Below are positions 51,553-59,591 of a stretch of DNA of 64,000 bases, one piece after another. The number at the start of each line of letters is the position of its first letter. The stretch's first letter is position 1. A program made the translations under genes and the position numbers. The stretch comes from Pseudarthrobacter sp. ATCC 49987 (GTDB lineage: Bacteria > Actinomycetota > Actinomycetes > Actinomycetales > Micrococcaceae), in assembly GCF_009928425.1 (NCBI RefSeq), contig NZ_JAABNS010000003.1:1-64000 (forward strand). Direction: 5' to 3'. Below the pieces are notes generated by a model. It was given only the letters and a program-made list of their open reading frames with translations. It made no database searches and was not told the origin of the DNA.

Positions 51553-51822
51553 TTAGACGAAGGCGCGGACGATGCCGGAGGCACCGGTGATGATGATGCA
51601 GCCCATCAGGACCCAGCCGAGCTTGCCGATGGCCTGAGCGCCCTCGCCGCGCTGGAGCTGGATAACCATGCCGATGCCGACGATGATCACGCCCAGGACA
51701 CCGAGGACCAGGCCGATGCCGGAGGCCCAGTTCAGGATCGTGAGGAGGCCACCCGCCTGTGCCGGGACAACGGGGGTGGGGTTGGGGATGACGCTTGTTG
51801 CAAGTACGGAGAGGGAGTTCAT
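51553..51822 (-). CDS. VirB2/pilin-like small membrane protein
   Basis: 89 residues from ATG 51822. Two hydrophobic helices (GLLTILNWASGIGLVLGVLG and WVLMGCIIITGASGIVRAF) around a short polar loop (QLQRGEGAQAIGKL). This is the classical shape of conjugative pilin or TrbC proteins, in the expected place of the operon. Confidence 0.75.
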   Translation of the reverse strand: MNSLSVLATSVIPNPTPVVPAQAGGLLTILNWASGIGLVLGVLGVIIVGIGMVIQLQRGEGAQAIGKLGWVLMGCIIITGASGIVRAFV

Positions 51823-51833
51823 GGTGAGACCTT

Positions 51834-52445
51834 TCAGTGGGTGGTGCCGGTTGTGGTGTCGGTAGCCAGGGCGGCTAAGTCAGTGATGAAGCGTTGGTAC
51901 TCGCGGGCCGCCGGCAGGGTGGTGGAGTCTCCGTGCCGCCAGGCTTCTACCCAGGGCAGGGTCCAGTACCGGGGGGCTCCCCCGCCGACGATGGCGGCGA
52001 AGTCCCGTAAGGGTTTGGGAGTTTTCCCCGGTGCGTCCGCAAGTACGGCGAGGCCGAGCAGATCAACCGCGGGCGCCGCGCCCGATGCCCACTGCATCAG
52101 GGCGCTCTGTGCCGCTGTCAGGCCGCGGATGTCTGCGCGGCAGACCAGCAGCACCCGGGGCTTGCTGCCGTCCTGGAGGACAGGCCAGCAGTGGGTGGCG
52201 CGTCCCCCTCCGATCAGGTCAGCGATGCGGCTTTCACCGGATCCACCGTGGGCCCCGGTGACCCACAGTGCTGCGGAGCCGGCGACGGTGCGGCGGGCCA
52301 GACGGTCTGCGGCGTCCGGTTCGACCATTCCCCTCAGAGGTTCACTGATCACGGCCTCCGGCGGCTCGTGAGCTTCCGGGGCTGCAGTGTCCGCGCCGTC
52401 GGCCGGGGCCGGGTGGGTGATCCAGGGGTTCAGGGACTGTTGCAT
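51834..52445 (-). CDS. DUF6668-family protein
   Basis: 203 residues from ATG 52445. A P-loop-like segment VTGAHGGSGES (about 62-72) followed by RVLLVCRADIRGLTAAQ suggests a nucleotide-binding fold without the usual lysine. DUF6668 proteins accompany MinD-like ATPases in actinobacterial conjugation operons. Function unknown. Confidence 0.75.
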   Translation of the reverse strand: MQQSLNPWITHPAPADGADTAAPEAHEPPEAVISEPLRGMVEPDAADRLARRTVAGSAALWVTGAHGGSGESRIADLIGGGRATHCWPVLQDGSKPRVLLVCRADIRGLTAAQSALMQWASGAAPAVDLLGLAVLADAPGKTPKPLRDFAAIVGGGAPRYWTLPWVEAWRHGDSTTLPAAREYQRFITDLAALATDTTTGTTH

Positions 52446-52478
52446 GGTTGCCTCCTTTCAGAGTCCGTGGTGGGTGGT

Positions 52479-53909
52479 TTAGAAGCCGGCGGCGACGGCG
52501 GCCGCGGCCGCCAGCCATGCCCGCTGGGTGGCGGGCTGGAGGGCTTCGTAGCGGATGGGGCCGTTGACCAGTGCCGGATCGTAGGGAATCCGGACGACCG
52601 CGCGGACGAACGGGGCGAAGCCGTCAGCGATCCGTTGGGCCTCGTCCTTGGCCCGCTTCAGCGCCTCGCCGCTCATGCTGCGCTTGGCGTCGGTGGATTC
52701 CGAGACGATGACTACGGCGTTGCGGGCGAGTTCCGCGTCGTGCCCGCCCCGGGATTCCAGGGTCTGCAGCGTCAGTCTGGCGGCTTCTGCGCGGTCCTCG
52801 ATGGCGGTGACGGGGACGACGAGCTGGTTGGTGTGGTCGATCATCCGGCGCCAGTTCGCGGCCCTGGCGGTGTTGCCGGAGTCCATGACCACGAGGCGGT
52901 AGTAGCGGGTGAGGACCTGGTGGGCGATGTCGACTTCCTCGGCGGTGACTTCGTGGTCGCCTTCTTCGTTTTCATCCGAGCGGAGGACGTCGAACTTGTC
53001 GGCGGTCTGGTGGTGGACGAACTTGGCGATTTCGGCGGCGTTCGTGGATGGGGAGAGCAGTTCGGTGGAGGCGTCGATCAGGTCCAGGACGCTGCGGTCG
53101 TGGGCGCCCTTTTCCGTCCGCCATCCGAGGGTGCCCTGGGATTCGTTGTTGTCCCACGCGACCGTGGCCGCGCCGCTGTAGCGGGCGAGGATGGCCGAGA
53201 GCATGACCACGGTGGGGGTCTTGTTGGCCCCGCCCTTGCGGTTGACCACGGCGATGGTCCGGGGGCCGGGCCAGTGCTGGCTGACCGTGCGGATGTCCTC
53301 GCGTTCGGTGAGTTCTTCCTCGGAGGGATCCATCCGGAGCCCCAGGCGTGTGAGTGTTCCGCGCCAGCCTTGGGTGGCAGGTTCGAGGACCGGGGCGCTG
53401 ACCAGGAACGAGGTTTCCTTCAGGCTGCGCCGGGTTGGCGCGGCTTCCTCAACAACGGCAGCTGTCTGTGGTTCCGGGGTGGCCGTTGCGGGGGCGGGCG
53501 GCCACGGCTGGGCGTCCACCGATGCGGCAGGGGCAGGAACCGCCATGGGCTCGGGTGCGGGTGCGGTCTCAATGATGGCCGGCGCTGCGGTCGCGGGCGT
53601 GGTTTCGGGGGCTTCTGCCCTGCGGCGGGCCGGAGCGGGCTCGTAGGAGACGGATTCGATCTTGTTGTCCGGGCGCACGATGAGTTCACCGTGTCCTTCG
53701 GGGTCCTCGATGCGGACCCGGACGGGGCGCTGAAGGGTCTGGGCTTCACCCACGATGAGGGCCAGGGCGTTGTTGCGGAGTTCCTGCATGGAGTCTCCGG
53801 CAGGGACGATGCGGGAGTTGCCCGCGACGATGACCTCGGCGGTGCCGTTGTCCCGGACGATGGCCCTGATGTTGGGAAAGGCCATAACTTGCGTTGGTGT
53901 GGTGCCCAT
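52479..53909 (-). CDS. MinD/ParA-like ATPase of the T4SS operon
   Basis: 476 residues from ATG 53909, with AAGGAAG upstream. N-terminal ~75-residue domain, Pro/Ala-rich linker (about 85-160), then an ATPase domain with a deviant Walker A NRKGGANKTPTVV (about 220) and VVMDSGNTARAANW. Such ATPases occur in actinobacterial secretion loci, possibly positioning the machinery. This is one of three ParA-like ATPases in the window, each in a different context. Confidence 0.82.
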   Translation of the reverse strand: MGTTPTQVMAFPNIRAIVRDNGTAEVIVAGNSRIVPAGDSMQELRNNALALIVGEAQTLQRPVRVRIEDPEGHGELIVRPDNKIESVSYEPAPARRRAEAPETTPATAAPAIIETAPAPEPMAVPAPAASVDAQPWPPAPATATPEPQTAAVVEEAAPTRRSLKETSFLVSAPVLEPATQGWRGTLTRLGLRMDPSEEELTEREDIRTVSQHWPGPRTIAVVNRKGGANKTPTVVMLSAILARYSGAATVAWDNNESQGTLGWRTEKGAHDRSVLDLIDASTELLSPSTNAAEIAKFVHHQTADKFDVLRSDENEEGDHEVTAEEVDIAHQVLTRYYRLVVMDSGNTARAANWRRMIDHTNQLVVPVTAIEDRAEAARLTLQTLESRGGHDAELARNAVVIVSESTDAKRSMSGEALKRAKDEAQRIADGFAPFVRAVVRIPYDPALVNGPIRYEALQPATQRAWLAAAAAVAAGF

Positions 53910-53947
53910 GAGCTTCTTCCTTACGTGTGTGGGGGACGTGCCGGCCT

Positions 53948-54466
53948 TTAGGAGGCGGGCGGGGTGAGTCGGTTGACCTTCCACGGGGCGTCCTTGCCGG
54001 TGCGGAGCAGCTGCACCGTGTAGGTCCCGGCGTTGGTGGGGACCGCGGCGGTGACGCCGAAGCCGTTGGTTTCATCGACGCTGAGGGTGGCGGTCCCGGT
54101 GACGCGGGATGCGGGGATGTTGGCCGGGTCCACTGCCGAGTAGTCGGCGGTGGCCTGTGGGGTCAGCCAGCGGGCCAGGTCGTTGGCCCACTGCTTGTCC
54201 TCCACCGTGGGACGGGCGAAATCCGTCATGGCGTTCTCTGCGACGTCCATGGCTTCGTCCTTGCTGGCCTGATCCCAGCTGATGCCGATGGTGGCGGGGA
54301 TAGTGCCGCCCGGTGCCTGGGGTCCGCTGTTGGCGCTCAGGGAGACCTGCGCGGATGAGGTGGGGCTGGCGGCCGCTGATACCGACGGCGCTGCCGGGGT
54401 GTTGCCTGCCGGTGCGCACGAAACGCAGAGCAGCGCCACACCGATCAAGGTCACGGGCTTTTTCAC
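53948..54466 (-). CDS. Lipoprotein of the T4SS operon
   Basis: 172 residues; GTG 54466 overlaps the CHAP gene stop (GTGA). Lipobox LLCVSC (Cys about 17) after a KK start gives a lipid-anchored exported protein. The C-terminal region (ANDLARWLTPQATADYSAVD, TYTVQLLRTGKDAPWKVNRL) resembles NTF2/VirB8-like domains. Probably a structural component outside the membrane. Confidence 0.75.
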   Translation of the reverse strand: MKKPVTLIGVALLCVSCAPAGNTPAAPSVSAAASPTSSAQVSLSANSGPQAPGGTIPATIGISWDQASKDEAMDVAENAMTDFARPTVEDKQWANDLARWLTPQATADYSAVDPANIPASRVTGTATLSVDETNGFGVTAAVPTNAGTYTVQLLRTGKDAPWKVNRLTPPAS

Positions 54467-55539
54467 TTTTTCTCCTCTTGGGTGGGCAGGTACAGGAAAG
54501 CGGAGGGGACGGTGTTGGCCACGGTCCGGGTGTAGTAGCTGTGGTCCGCCGGGGCCGGGTTGCCGTTGTAGCCCTCTTCCAGGTAGGTCCCGTCAGCGTT
54601 GACGGCCTTCACCACGGCGACGTGGCCGAAGTTCGGGTCCGCTCCCCCGGCTCCGGGCGCGTACCAGACAACGGCGCCGACCCGGGGCGTGCTGCCGGAG
54701 TCCCAGCCCTTTGCGTCCCAGCCGGCCTTCCAGGTCAGGGCCGAGCCGAGCCCCTGCCCGTCGGGGCGGAAGGAGCCGTTGAGGAACTTGAACGGAGCTT
54801 TCGTTGAACCCATCTGCTGGTTGACCCGCCAGAGGGCGAAGTCCACGCACTCGCGGTAGTACATGCCGAGAGGCGAGGTACTGGACGCGTTTGCGCCGGC
54901 CTGCAACCAGGTCGGGGAGTTCTTCCACGGGTAGTCGTCCCCCGCGCCGGACCGTCCGGGGACCGCGCAGTCGCTGCCCTGCAGGGAGAACTTCGAGTTC
55001 GAGAGCGCCTGGACGAGTTTGACGGCCTCGGGCCAGTACTTCTGATAGTGGTAGGGATCGGCGTTGCGCTGGACCCTGTTGCCGGCAATGGTCGGTTCCA
55101 ACAGCTCCCAGCCGGCCACGCCTTTCAGGGCTTTGATGAAGTTCGTTGCGCTCGTGGTGGGGTTCATGCGGTCTGCGTGGGAACCCCACGCGCCGTTGTC
55201 GCGCTGCTGGAACAACCCCCGGGAATCCGGACCCGCGCCGTCGCCGGTATCCAGGACCCGCAACCCCGACTCCCCCAGGGCCACCATCACGCTGATGACC
55301 TGCCCGTTTACCGACAAGTCCAGCGCCTTTCCGGCGCCCATGATCGCTGCGGCATTCTGCAGCTGCTCCTGGGTGTAGCCCTCAACCTTGGTGTCGGCGC
55401 TGATCGCGACGGAAACGGCCGGGCCGCAGTCGGCCGCAGCAGGTGTCGGCCCGAAGAGCAGAACCATCGACAGGATCAAACCCAGGAAGAGCATCGGCAC
55501 AATAGCCGCAGTGCCGATCAGAAGTCCTTTTGGCTTCAC
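54463..55539 (-). CDS. CHAP-domain peptidoglycan hydrolase of the T4SS operon
   Basis: 358 residues from ATG 55539. One N-terminal transmembrane or signal helix (about 6-33), a transglycosylase-like middle with ALGESGLRVLD and DSRGLFQQRDNGAWG, then a CHAP domain with the catalytic cysteine in YYRECVDFALWRVN (about 232) and histidine in NFGHVAVV (about 310). It would open the cell wall for the transfer channel. First gene of the leftward operon. Confidence 0.87.
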   Translation of the reverse strand: MKPKGLLIGTAAIVPMLFLGLILSMVLLFGPTPAAADCGPAVSVAISADTKVEGYTQEQLQNAAAIMGAGKALDLSVNGQVISVMVALGESGLRVLDTGDGAGPDSRGLFQQRDNGAWGSHADRMNPTTSATNFIKALKGVAGWELLEPTIAGNRVQRNADPYHYQKYWPEAVKLVQALSNSKFSLQGSDCAVPGRSGAGDDYPWKNSPTWLQAGANASSTSPLGMYYRECVDFALWRVNQQMGSTKAPFKFLNGSFRPDGQGLGSALTWKAGWDAKGWDSGSTPRVGAVVWYAPGAGGADPNFGHVAVVKAVNADGTYLEEGYNGNPAPADHSYYTRTVANTVPSAFLYLPTQEEKK

Positions 55540-55583
55540 GATAATTCCCCCTCTTGGTTGTCCTGGCGGACACTTGCAATCAA

Positions 55584-55614
55584 TAGCATCATTTTTATAG
55601 TGATGCTAACATCA
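55584..55614. promoter_or_regulatory. Operator dyads between the T4SS operon and its divergent regulator
   Basis: TAGCATCA (55584-55591) and TGATGCTA (55601-55608) are perfect 8-bp arms; the right arm also forms TGATG-CTAA-CATCA (55601-55614). Located between the CHAP gene (leftward) and the wHTH gene (rightward), so it could control both. Confidence 0.6.
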
Positions 55615-55667
55615 CCAAAAATATGTTGGTACTTCATGAGGGCGCGGCGGTGAGTGAGAATTGACGA

Positions 55668-55994
55668 ATGCCCCGCATCTACAAGCCACTCCCCGGACAG
55701 CCGCAAGAGGCTGCAAAGGCTTTGAGTGTGTTCAACGCCAACACCCTGCGGGCGGCTGTTATCAGGGACCTGGCCCAGCATCTTGACGGCGACACGACGG
55801 GAAACATCGCCAAGCGCATTGGCGTGGACTACCGGCAGGTCTACACGCATATCAAGACACTTGAGGCCGAAGGGTTGGTCTCCGCTGCGGGCGAAGTCGG
55901 TGTCCGCAACGGGCAGCGCATTCATTACTCCATAGACCTGGGCAGGTTGCGGGAATGCGGCCTCGTCTACATGAGCTATCTGTCGGGAGAATAG
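55668..55994 (+). CDS. Winged-helix regulator divergent from the T4SS operon
   Basis: 108 residues from ATG 55668. ArsR/MarR-like winged helix: TTGNIAKRIGVDYRQVYTHI (about 43-62), KTLEAEGLVSAAG and a beta wing NGQRIHYSID. The dyads at 55584-55614 are the likely binding sites. Candidate repressor of conjugation genes. Confidence 0.82.
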   Translation: MPRIYKPLPGQPQEAAKALSVFNANTLRAAVIRDLAQHLDGDTTGNIAKRIGVDYRQVYTHIKTLEAEGLVSAAGEVGVRNGQRIHYSIDLGRLRECGLVYMSYLSGE

Positions 55995-56207
55995 GCTTCG
56001 AATGTCCCAGCGCTCGAGCATGAAGCCCACGCCGAGATTTCTTGAATCAAAGGCGGGAGCGCCGGGAGTTGGGCATTGGGGGGGCGGCTTGAATGCACAG
56101 CTGAGGTGCGCATGCTGCGGGGGTGTAGCCCCTACTGCCCCCAAGCCTGTCGTAGGGGCTATGCCTTTGATGCCACTCAATGTGCATGGTCAGGCCGTAG
56201 TGGGCGC

Positions 56208-56228
56208 CTGGAGCATGTCATGCTCCAG
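56208..56228. repeat. Perfect palindrome with 10-bp arms and 1-bp centre
   Basis: CTGGAGCATG (56208-56217), T, CATGCTCCAG (56219-56228). Lies between convergent genes and could be a terminator stem or a protein-binding site. The preceding 55995-56207 has no gene. Confidence 0.55.
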
Positions 56229-56233
56229 AGTCT

Positions 56234-56267
56234 ACTGAAAAAAATTCAGTAGTGAAAATTTTTCAGT
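56234..56267. promoter_or_regulatory. Two back-to-back 17-bp ACTGAAA-type palindromes
   Basis: ACTGAAAAAAATTCAGT (56234-56250) and AGTGAAAATTTTTCAGT (56251-56267) adjoin. The second overlaps the stop codon of the XRE gene. The same motif occurs at 58988-59004 and 63236-63252. Confidence 0.6.
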
Positions 56268-56718
56268 TGGGCGGACTTTTTTTCTCGGGCCTGGGCGGAA
56301 GGTTTCGGAGAGCTTCTGTCACCGCACGAAGGGCATCGATGTTCACTTCTCCCAGAACCCGCGCGGCGAAGTGCTCTACCTCGGCAATGCGGTAGGCCTC
56401 TATCAGTCTGAGTTCGGCCTCCACGCGCTCCGGGATGGGCCCGCTGCGCTGAAGCAGGTAGTTCTCGTCAACGTCAAAAAAGTAAGCCAGTGCCTTCAAT
56501 AGCTCCGGATCCCAGCGGTTATCAGGAGAGCCAGCCAGTAGCCGGTGCCAGCGCGTTCTTGTGAGCGTGAGCCCTTGTTCGGCCAGTCCCTGTCGAACGT
56601 CTTCGTACGTGAAACTGTCGGCGTCCTTGGCATGAACGATGTCCAGAAGAAGCTGGATTTTCGATGCGAGAACCTCTTTATCGCTGCGAGGATCTATGGG
56701 GTTGTCGTTCGAATTCAC
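56263..56718 (-). CDS. EspR-like XRE-family regulator
   Basis: 151 residues from GTG 56718. The HTH region SFTYEDVRQGLAEQGLTLTR followed by HRLLAGSPDNR and LLKALAYFFDVDENYLL closely resembles mycobacterial EspR-type nucleoid regulators, which bind distant sites as dimers of dimers. A C-terminal dimerisation helix follows. Best candidate to bind the 17-bp palindromes in this region; untested. Confidence 0.82.
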   Translation of the reverse strand: MNSNDNPIDPRSDKEVLASKIQLLLDIVHAKDADSFTYEDVRQGLAEQGLTLTRTRWHRLLAGSPDNRWDPELLKALAYFFDVDENYLLQRSGPIPERVEAELRLIEAYRIAEVEHFAARVLGEVNIDALRAVTEALRNLPPRPEKKSPPN

Positions 56719-56868
56719 GCGTGATCCTGCTCCCGGCCAGCGAGGGCGGCCACATCCCGAAGGCAGCGCTCTGCCAGTGGTAGCGAAGTCACAGCCCTCC
56801 TTTTTAATTCCGTCATCGTTGAGGCCACTTGTAGACCTTGGCGGCTTCGTGGGATGCCACGTGAAAAA

Positions 56869-57495
56869 TCAGCCGACAATGAGAGTATATGAGGCTCCGA
56901 ATGCGACTACGCCCGTTATAAACCCGGCAATGACCTGAGGAGCTGAATGGTCCCGGAGATAAACCCTGGACCAGCAGACAAGCGGGGCCGCCACAACGAA
57001 CGGAAGCCCCAGCCAGCCGAACATCAGCACAGCTGACACGGTCGCGCCGCCCAACGTCATTGCATGGCCCGATATCTTCCAGATCGGACTGACCAGAATG
57101 AGCGCCACAATCCCGCAGAGAATCCCGCCAATTAGCCCCCAGACTGGCTGGGGCGCGCCCATGAGCGAGAGGATTGCGCAGCCAAGCAGCGACGAGCCCA
57201 AGGTCCAGAGCATGACCGGGCGGCGTTGTTTCTTGTCTCCAACATGGTGGTCCGTCAACTGGCCCCTCTTGGCAAGCAACAGTACGACGGCAAACGGCAC
57301 CAGGCAGATGAAAAGGGCAGCGATAATGCCCGACCAGATAGAGACCATCCACTGGTCACTCAGCAGAGAAGCCAAAATCAGCAGAAGGGACAAAACCAGA
57401 GGCGGCTGCGCAATCTCGGTTGCGGACCGGGCCACACGCCCGATGGCTGTGGAGGATCTCTCTGCGGTGGCTAGCGTCGCGGTTTCTGCTGTCAC
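56869..57495 (-). CDS. PAP2-superfamily membrane phosphatase-like protein
   Basis: 208 residues; GTG 57495 overlaps the upstream stop (GTGA). Six transmembrane helices. PAP2-type signatures are recognisable: KISGHAMTLGG (about 147-157) and CWSRVYLRDHSAPQVIAG (about 178-195), while the N-terminal KxxxxxxRP motif is KKQRRPVM. Likely acts on lipid or isoprenoid pyrophosphates. Last gene of a three-gene leftward operon. Confidence 0.8.
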   Translation of the reverse strand: MTAETATLATAERSSTAIGRVARSATEIAQPPLVLSLLLILASLLSDQWMVSIWSGIIAALFICLVPFAVVLLLAKRGQLTDHHVGDKKQRRPVMLWTLGSSLLGCAILSLMGAPQPVWGLIGGILCGIVALILVSPIWKISGHAMTLGGATVSAVLMFGWLGLPFVVAAPLVCWSRVYLRDHSAPQVIAGFITGVVAFGASYTLIVG

Positions 57496-58493
57496 TGAGG
57501 TGCCTTTACCGGCAGCACAGATTCCAGAGAACCGACGCCGCCATCAAATCGGGCTTGGACTGCGTCTAGGACACGGCCGGCAAGCATGGGTGTGGATCGC
57601 TCCGAGAGAGCGACCTTGTGATCGCTGGAGCGTATGACGTACTCGTACAGGCGCACGGAGGGGTGCGTTGCATAGAAGCTGCTCACGATGGCCTCCAGCC
57701 AAGCCGTTCGGGAGAGTCCCCAATATGCTCTGCCCAGCGTGGCCGTAAGAAAGACTAAGGCTGCTCGGTCCCAAAGCTGCAGGCGGCGCCACACCTTAAC
57801 CACCGGCGGAATGCCCAGCCCAAGAGAAGTCAGCAGAACCCCGCCGTAGAACAGCGGATTGAACAGGACGTACAGAACCTGGTGGAGAGACGAACCGCCC
57901 ACATTGATATGCATGGCGGTCATGTAGGCGATCTCTTCGACCGAAGCTACTGCGACCAGAGCCATGCCGGATGCAACAACCCGCGAACTCACGCGGACGG
58001 GCAGGCTTTCCTGAGGCCGGAGGCAAATTCGAAGAACAGAAACGGTCAACAGCGTCAAAATGCCCATGTAGACGCTGGCATAGACGAAGACCGGCAGCTG
58101 CTCGACGTTTTCCGGCACGAAGCTCAAAGTCGTCGGAACGAACTCCTGGCACAGGAACGGAACGGTGATCGCGATGGCTCCAAGGCCAGCTGCCAAGGGT
58201 CGGTGGCTGAAGCGTGAACGGTAGCTCTCATCCGCAGAATAGGCGGCGAAGATTCCCTGTCGCACCAGCCAGACGGCGCTTGTGACACACAAATTGCGAA
58301 CGAGGTGAAGAAAGTTTACGCCGCCCAAGGCCGCATCAATGGTTGCTTCAGGTACGACGACGCCCGTAAGAAAGAGGCCGAGGATCCCGATGCCGATCGC
58401 ACCGGCAAATGCCGTTGAAGCGCCCCAGCGAGCTACAAAATAGAGGCGAAAGACAAATACCGCTGCCAGAATCCAGAACGCGGCAGCGATCAT
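57492..58493 (-). CDS. MAB_1171c-family (DUF6545-like) membrane protein
   Basis: 333 residues; ATG 58493 overlaps the metallopeptidase stop (ATGA). Seven or so N-terminal transmembrane helices up to about residue 240, then a cytoplasmic C-terminal domain (LWDRAALVFLTATLGRAYWG, HPSVRLYEYVIRS). Matches the 'MAB_1171c family putative transporter' group, which regularly occurs with an ImmA/IrrE peptidase and XRE regulator. Function unproven. Confidence 0.8.
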   Translation of the reverse strand: MIAAAFWILAAVFVFRLYFVARWGASTAFAGAIGIGILGLFLTGVVVPEATIDAALGGVNFLHLVRNLCVTSAVWLVRQGIFAAYSADESYRSRFSHRPLAAGLGAIAITVPFLCQEFVPTTLSFVPENVEQLPVFVYASVYMGILTLLTVSVLRICLRPQESLPVRVSSRVVASGMALVAVASVEEIAYMTAMHINVGGSSLHQVLYVLFNPLFYGGVLLTSLGLGIPPVVKVWRRLQLWDRAALVFLTATLGRAYWGLSRTAWLEAIVSSFYATHPSVRLYEYVIRSSDHKVALSERSTPMLAGRVLDAVQARFDGGVGSLESVLPVKAPQ

Positions 58494-58966
58494 AGGCCAA
58501 ACACTCGTTCGGCCTTCGTGGCTTCCTTCACGGGCGTAGCATGCAGAATCCGTGCCAGGCCGAAGGCCAAATTTTCGGCGGCAGCTTCCGCCTCGTCCAG
58601 GGGAACGTCCACTGCACGGCACATCCAACTGACACCGTTCCGTTTGCCAATACCGGAGAAGAAAGACCCCGAGATAAGTCCATCGAGAGGCTTCCCCTTA
58701 TGGCCCAAAAGGATGTGGCTCAGTTCATGTAGCACGACGTGAACACTCCAAGCCTTGGCACCCCGCAGGTAACTGACGATGCCATGGCTCGGGGTATCGA
58801 TCCAGTGGCCGGTGACGCCTTCCCCGAGGCTGTCCACTGTGCCCTCCTCGAAGACCAGAGGCTTGCCGTATTTTTCTTCAACCGCGGTCACGAGGTCGCC
58901 CAGATCCGGGTACGCCGGAAGGTTCAAGGTCTCGATGACGTCAGCGGTCAATGTGGCCTGTTCCAT
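58490..58966 (-). CDS. ImmA/IrrE-family metallopeptidase
   Basis: 158 residues from ATG 58966. Zinc site HELSH in VVLHELSHILLGH (about 78-90) and a downstream acidic helix DEAEAAAENLA. In ImmA/XRE pairs the peptidase inactivates the repressor upon a signal; the EspR-like XRE gene is the nearby candidate. First gene of the operon, with a 17-bp palindrome 22 bp upstream of its start. Confidence 0.88.
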   Translation of the reverse strand: MEQATLTADVIETLNLPAYPDLGDLVTAVEEKYGKPLVFEEGTVDSLGEGVTGHWIDTPSHGIVSYLRGAKAWSVHVVLHELSHILLGHKGKPLDGLISGSFFSGIGKRNGVSWMCRAVDVPLDEAEAAAENLAFGLARILHATPVKEATKAERVFGL

Positions 58967-58987
58967 GTCCTACGGCTCCGGTAATCC

Positions 58988-59004
58988 ACTGAAAAAATTT
59001 CAGT
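58988..59004. promoter_or_regulatory. 17-bp palindrome upstream of the metallopeptidase operon
   Basis: ACTGAAAAAATTTCAGT is a near-perfect palindrome directly upstream of the start at 58966. Same family as 56234-56267 and 63236-63252. Confidence 0.65.
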
Positions 59005-59103
59005 AATGTGTACTATGAAATCAGCGCCAGACGCGCCTTGGCAAGGAGCCACCCTACCAAGCTTCCGAAAACAGGCGCTGTCAAAGGAGTAAAAGGAACC
59101 CCC

Positions 59104-59227
59104 ATGGCTCGAAGCCCTACATCAAAGCAACAGTAAGGGGAGGCTCATGACAACCTCCCTTCGGCGGCCTCGGGCGACACGCCGACCACCTTCCCACTTA
59201 ATAGAATCTGATTCATGTTGTGTATAG
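59104..59227 (+). other. Two possible leader peptides upstream of the RHH gene
   Basis: ATG 59104-TAA 59136 encodes MARSPTSKQQ; ATG 59147-TAG 59227 encodes a 26-residue Arg-rich peptide behind GGGGAGG. The arrangement looks like a translated leader, but only the ribosome-binding sites support it. Confidence 0.25.
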
Positions 59228-59254
59228 AAAGTAACTTCGGTCCTGGGAGGGAAA

Positions 59255-59458
59255 GTGCCACAGCTAAGCAAGGGTGAGCGTCACGTAATCACGGCGCGTT
59301 TGCCCATCTCGGACGCCGAGAAACTTGCGGCCGTCGTAAACGCCACTAATGAAAGCCGCAGTGACCTCATCGCTAGGCTCGTGCATGCACACCTTAAAAC
59401 CATCGATCTAGACCACCTCACTGGCCAGGAGGCTTTGCCTATCGCTAAGGCCAGTTAA
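59255..59458 (+). CDS. Small ribbon-helix-helix-like protein upstream of repA
   Basis: 67 residues from GTG 59255, with GGGAGGGAAA upstream. The pattern HVITARLPISDAEKLAAVVN then ESRSDLIARLVHAHL is that of CopG/Arc-type RHH DNA-binding proteins. Placed just before repA and followed by a terminator, it may control plasmid copy number; this is inferred from position. Confidence 0.7.
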   Translation: MPQLSKGERHVITARLPISDAEKLAAVVNATNESRSDLIARLVHAHLKTIDLDHLTGQEALPIAKAS

Positions 59459-59463
59459 AGACT

Positions 59464-59487
59464 GAAGGCCCGCTTTCGCGGGCCTTC
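59464..59487 (+). terminator. Rho-independent-type hairpin before repA
   Basis: GAAGGCCCGC-TTTC-GCGGGCCTTC, ten perfect pairs, six bases after the RHH gene stop. The 59488-59591 interval leads into repA. Confidence 0.8.
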
Positions 59488-59591
59488 AAAAGTATGCCGT
59501 TCAGATCCGAAATCTTGCCGGACGACGATCTGAACTTACCAAGCTCCCCGTGAGGGGCGCTCCATTTGCTGTACCCCGAAGGGACTAGCTG

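Noticed and set aside
52191-53951. 586-codon plus-strand frame opposite the MinD-like gene
   Set aside because: Gly/Val/Asp-rich antisense shadow; the minus strand carries clear ATPase motifs and operon structure.
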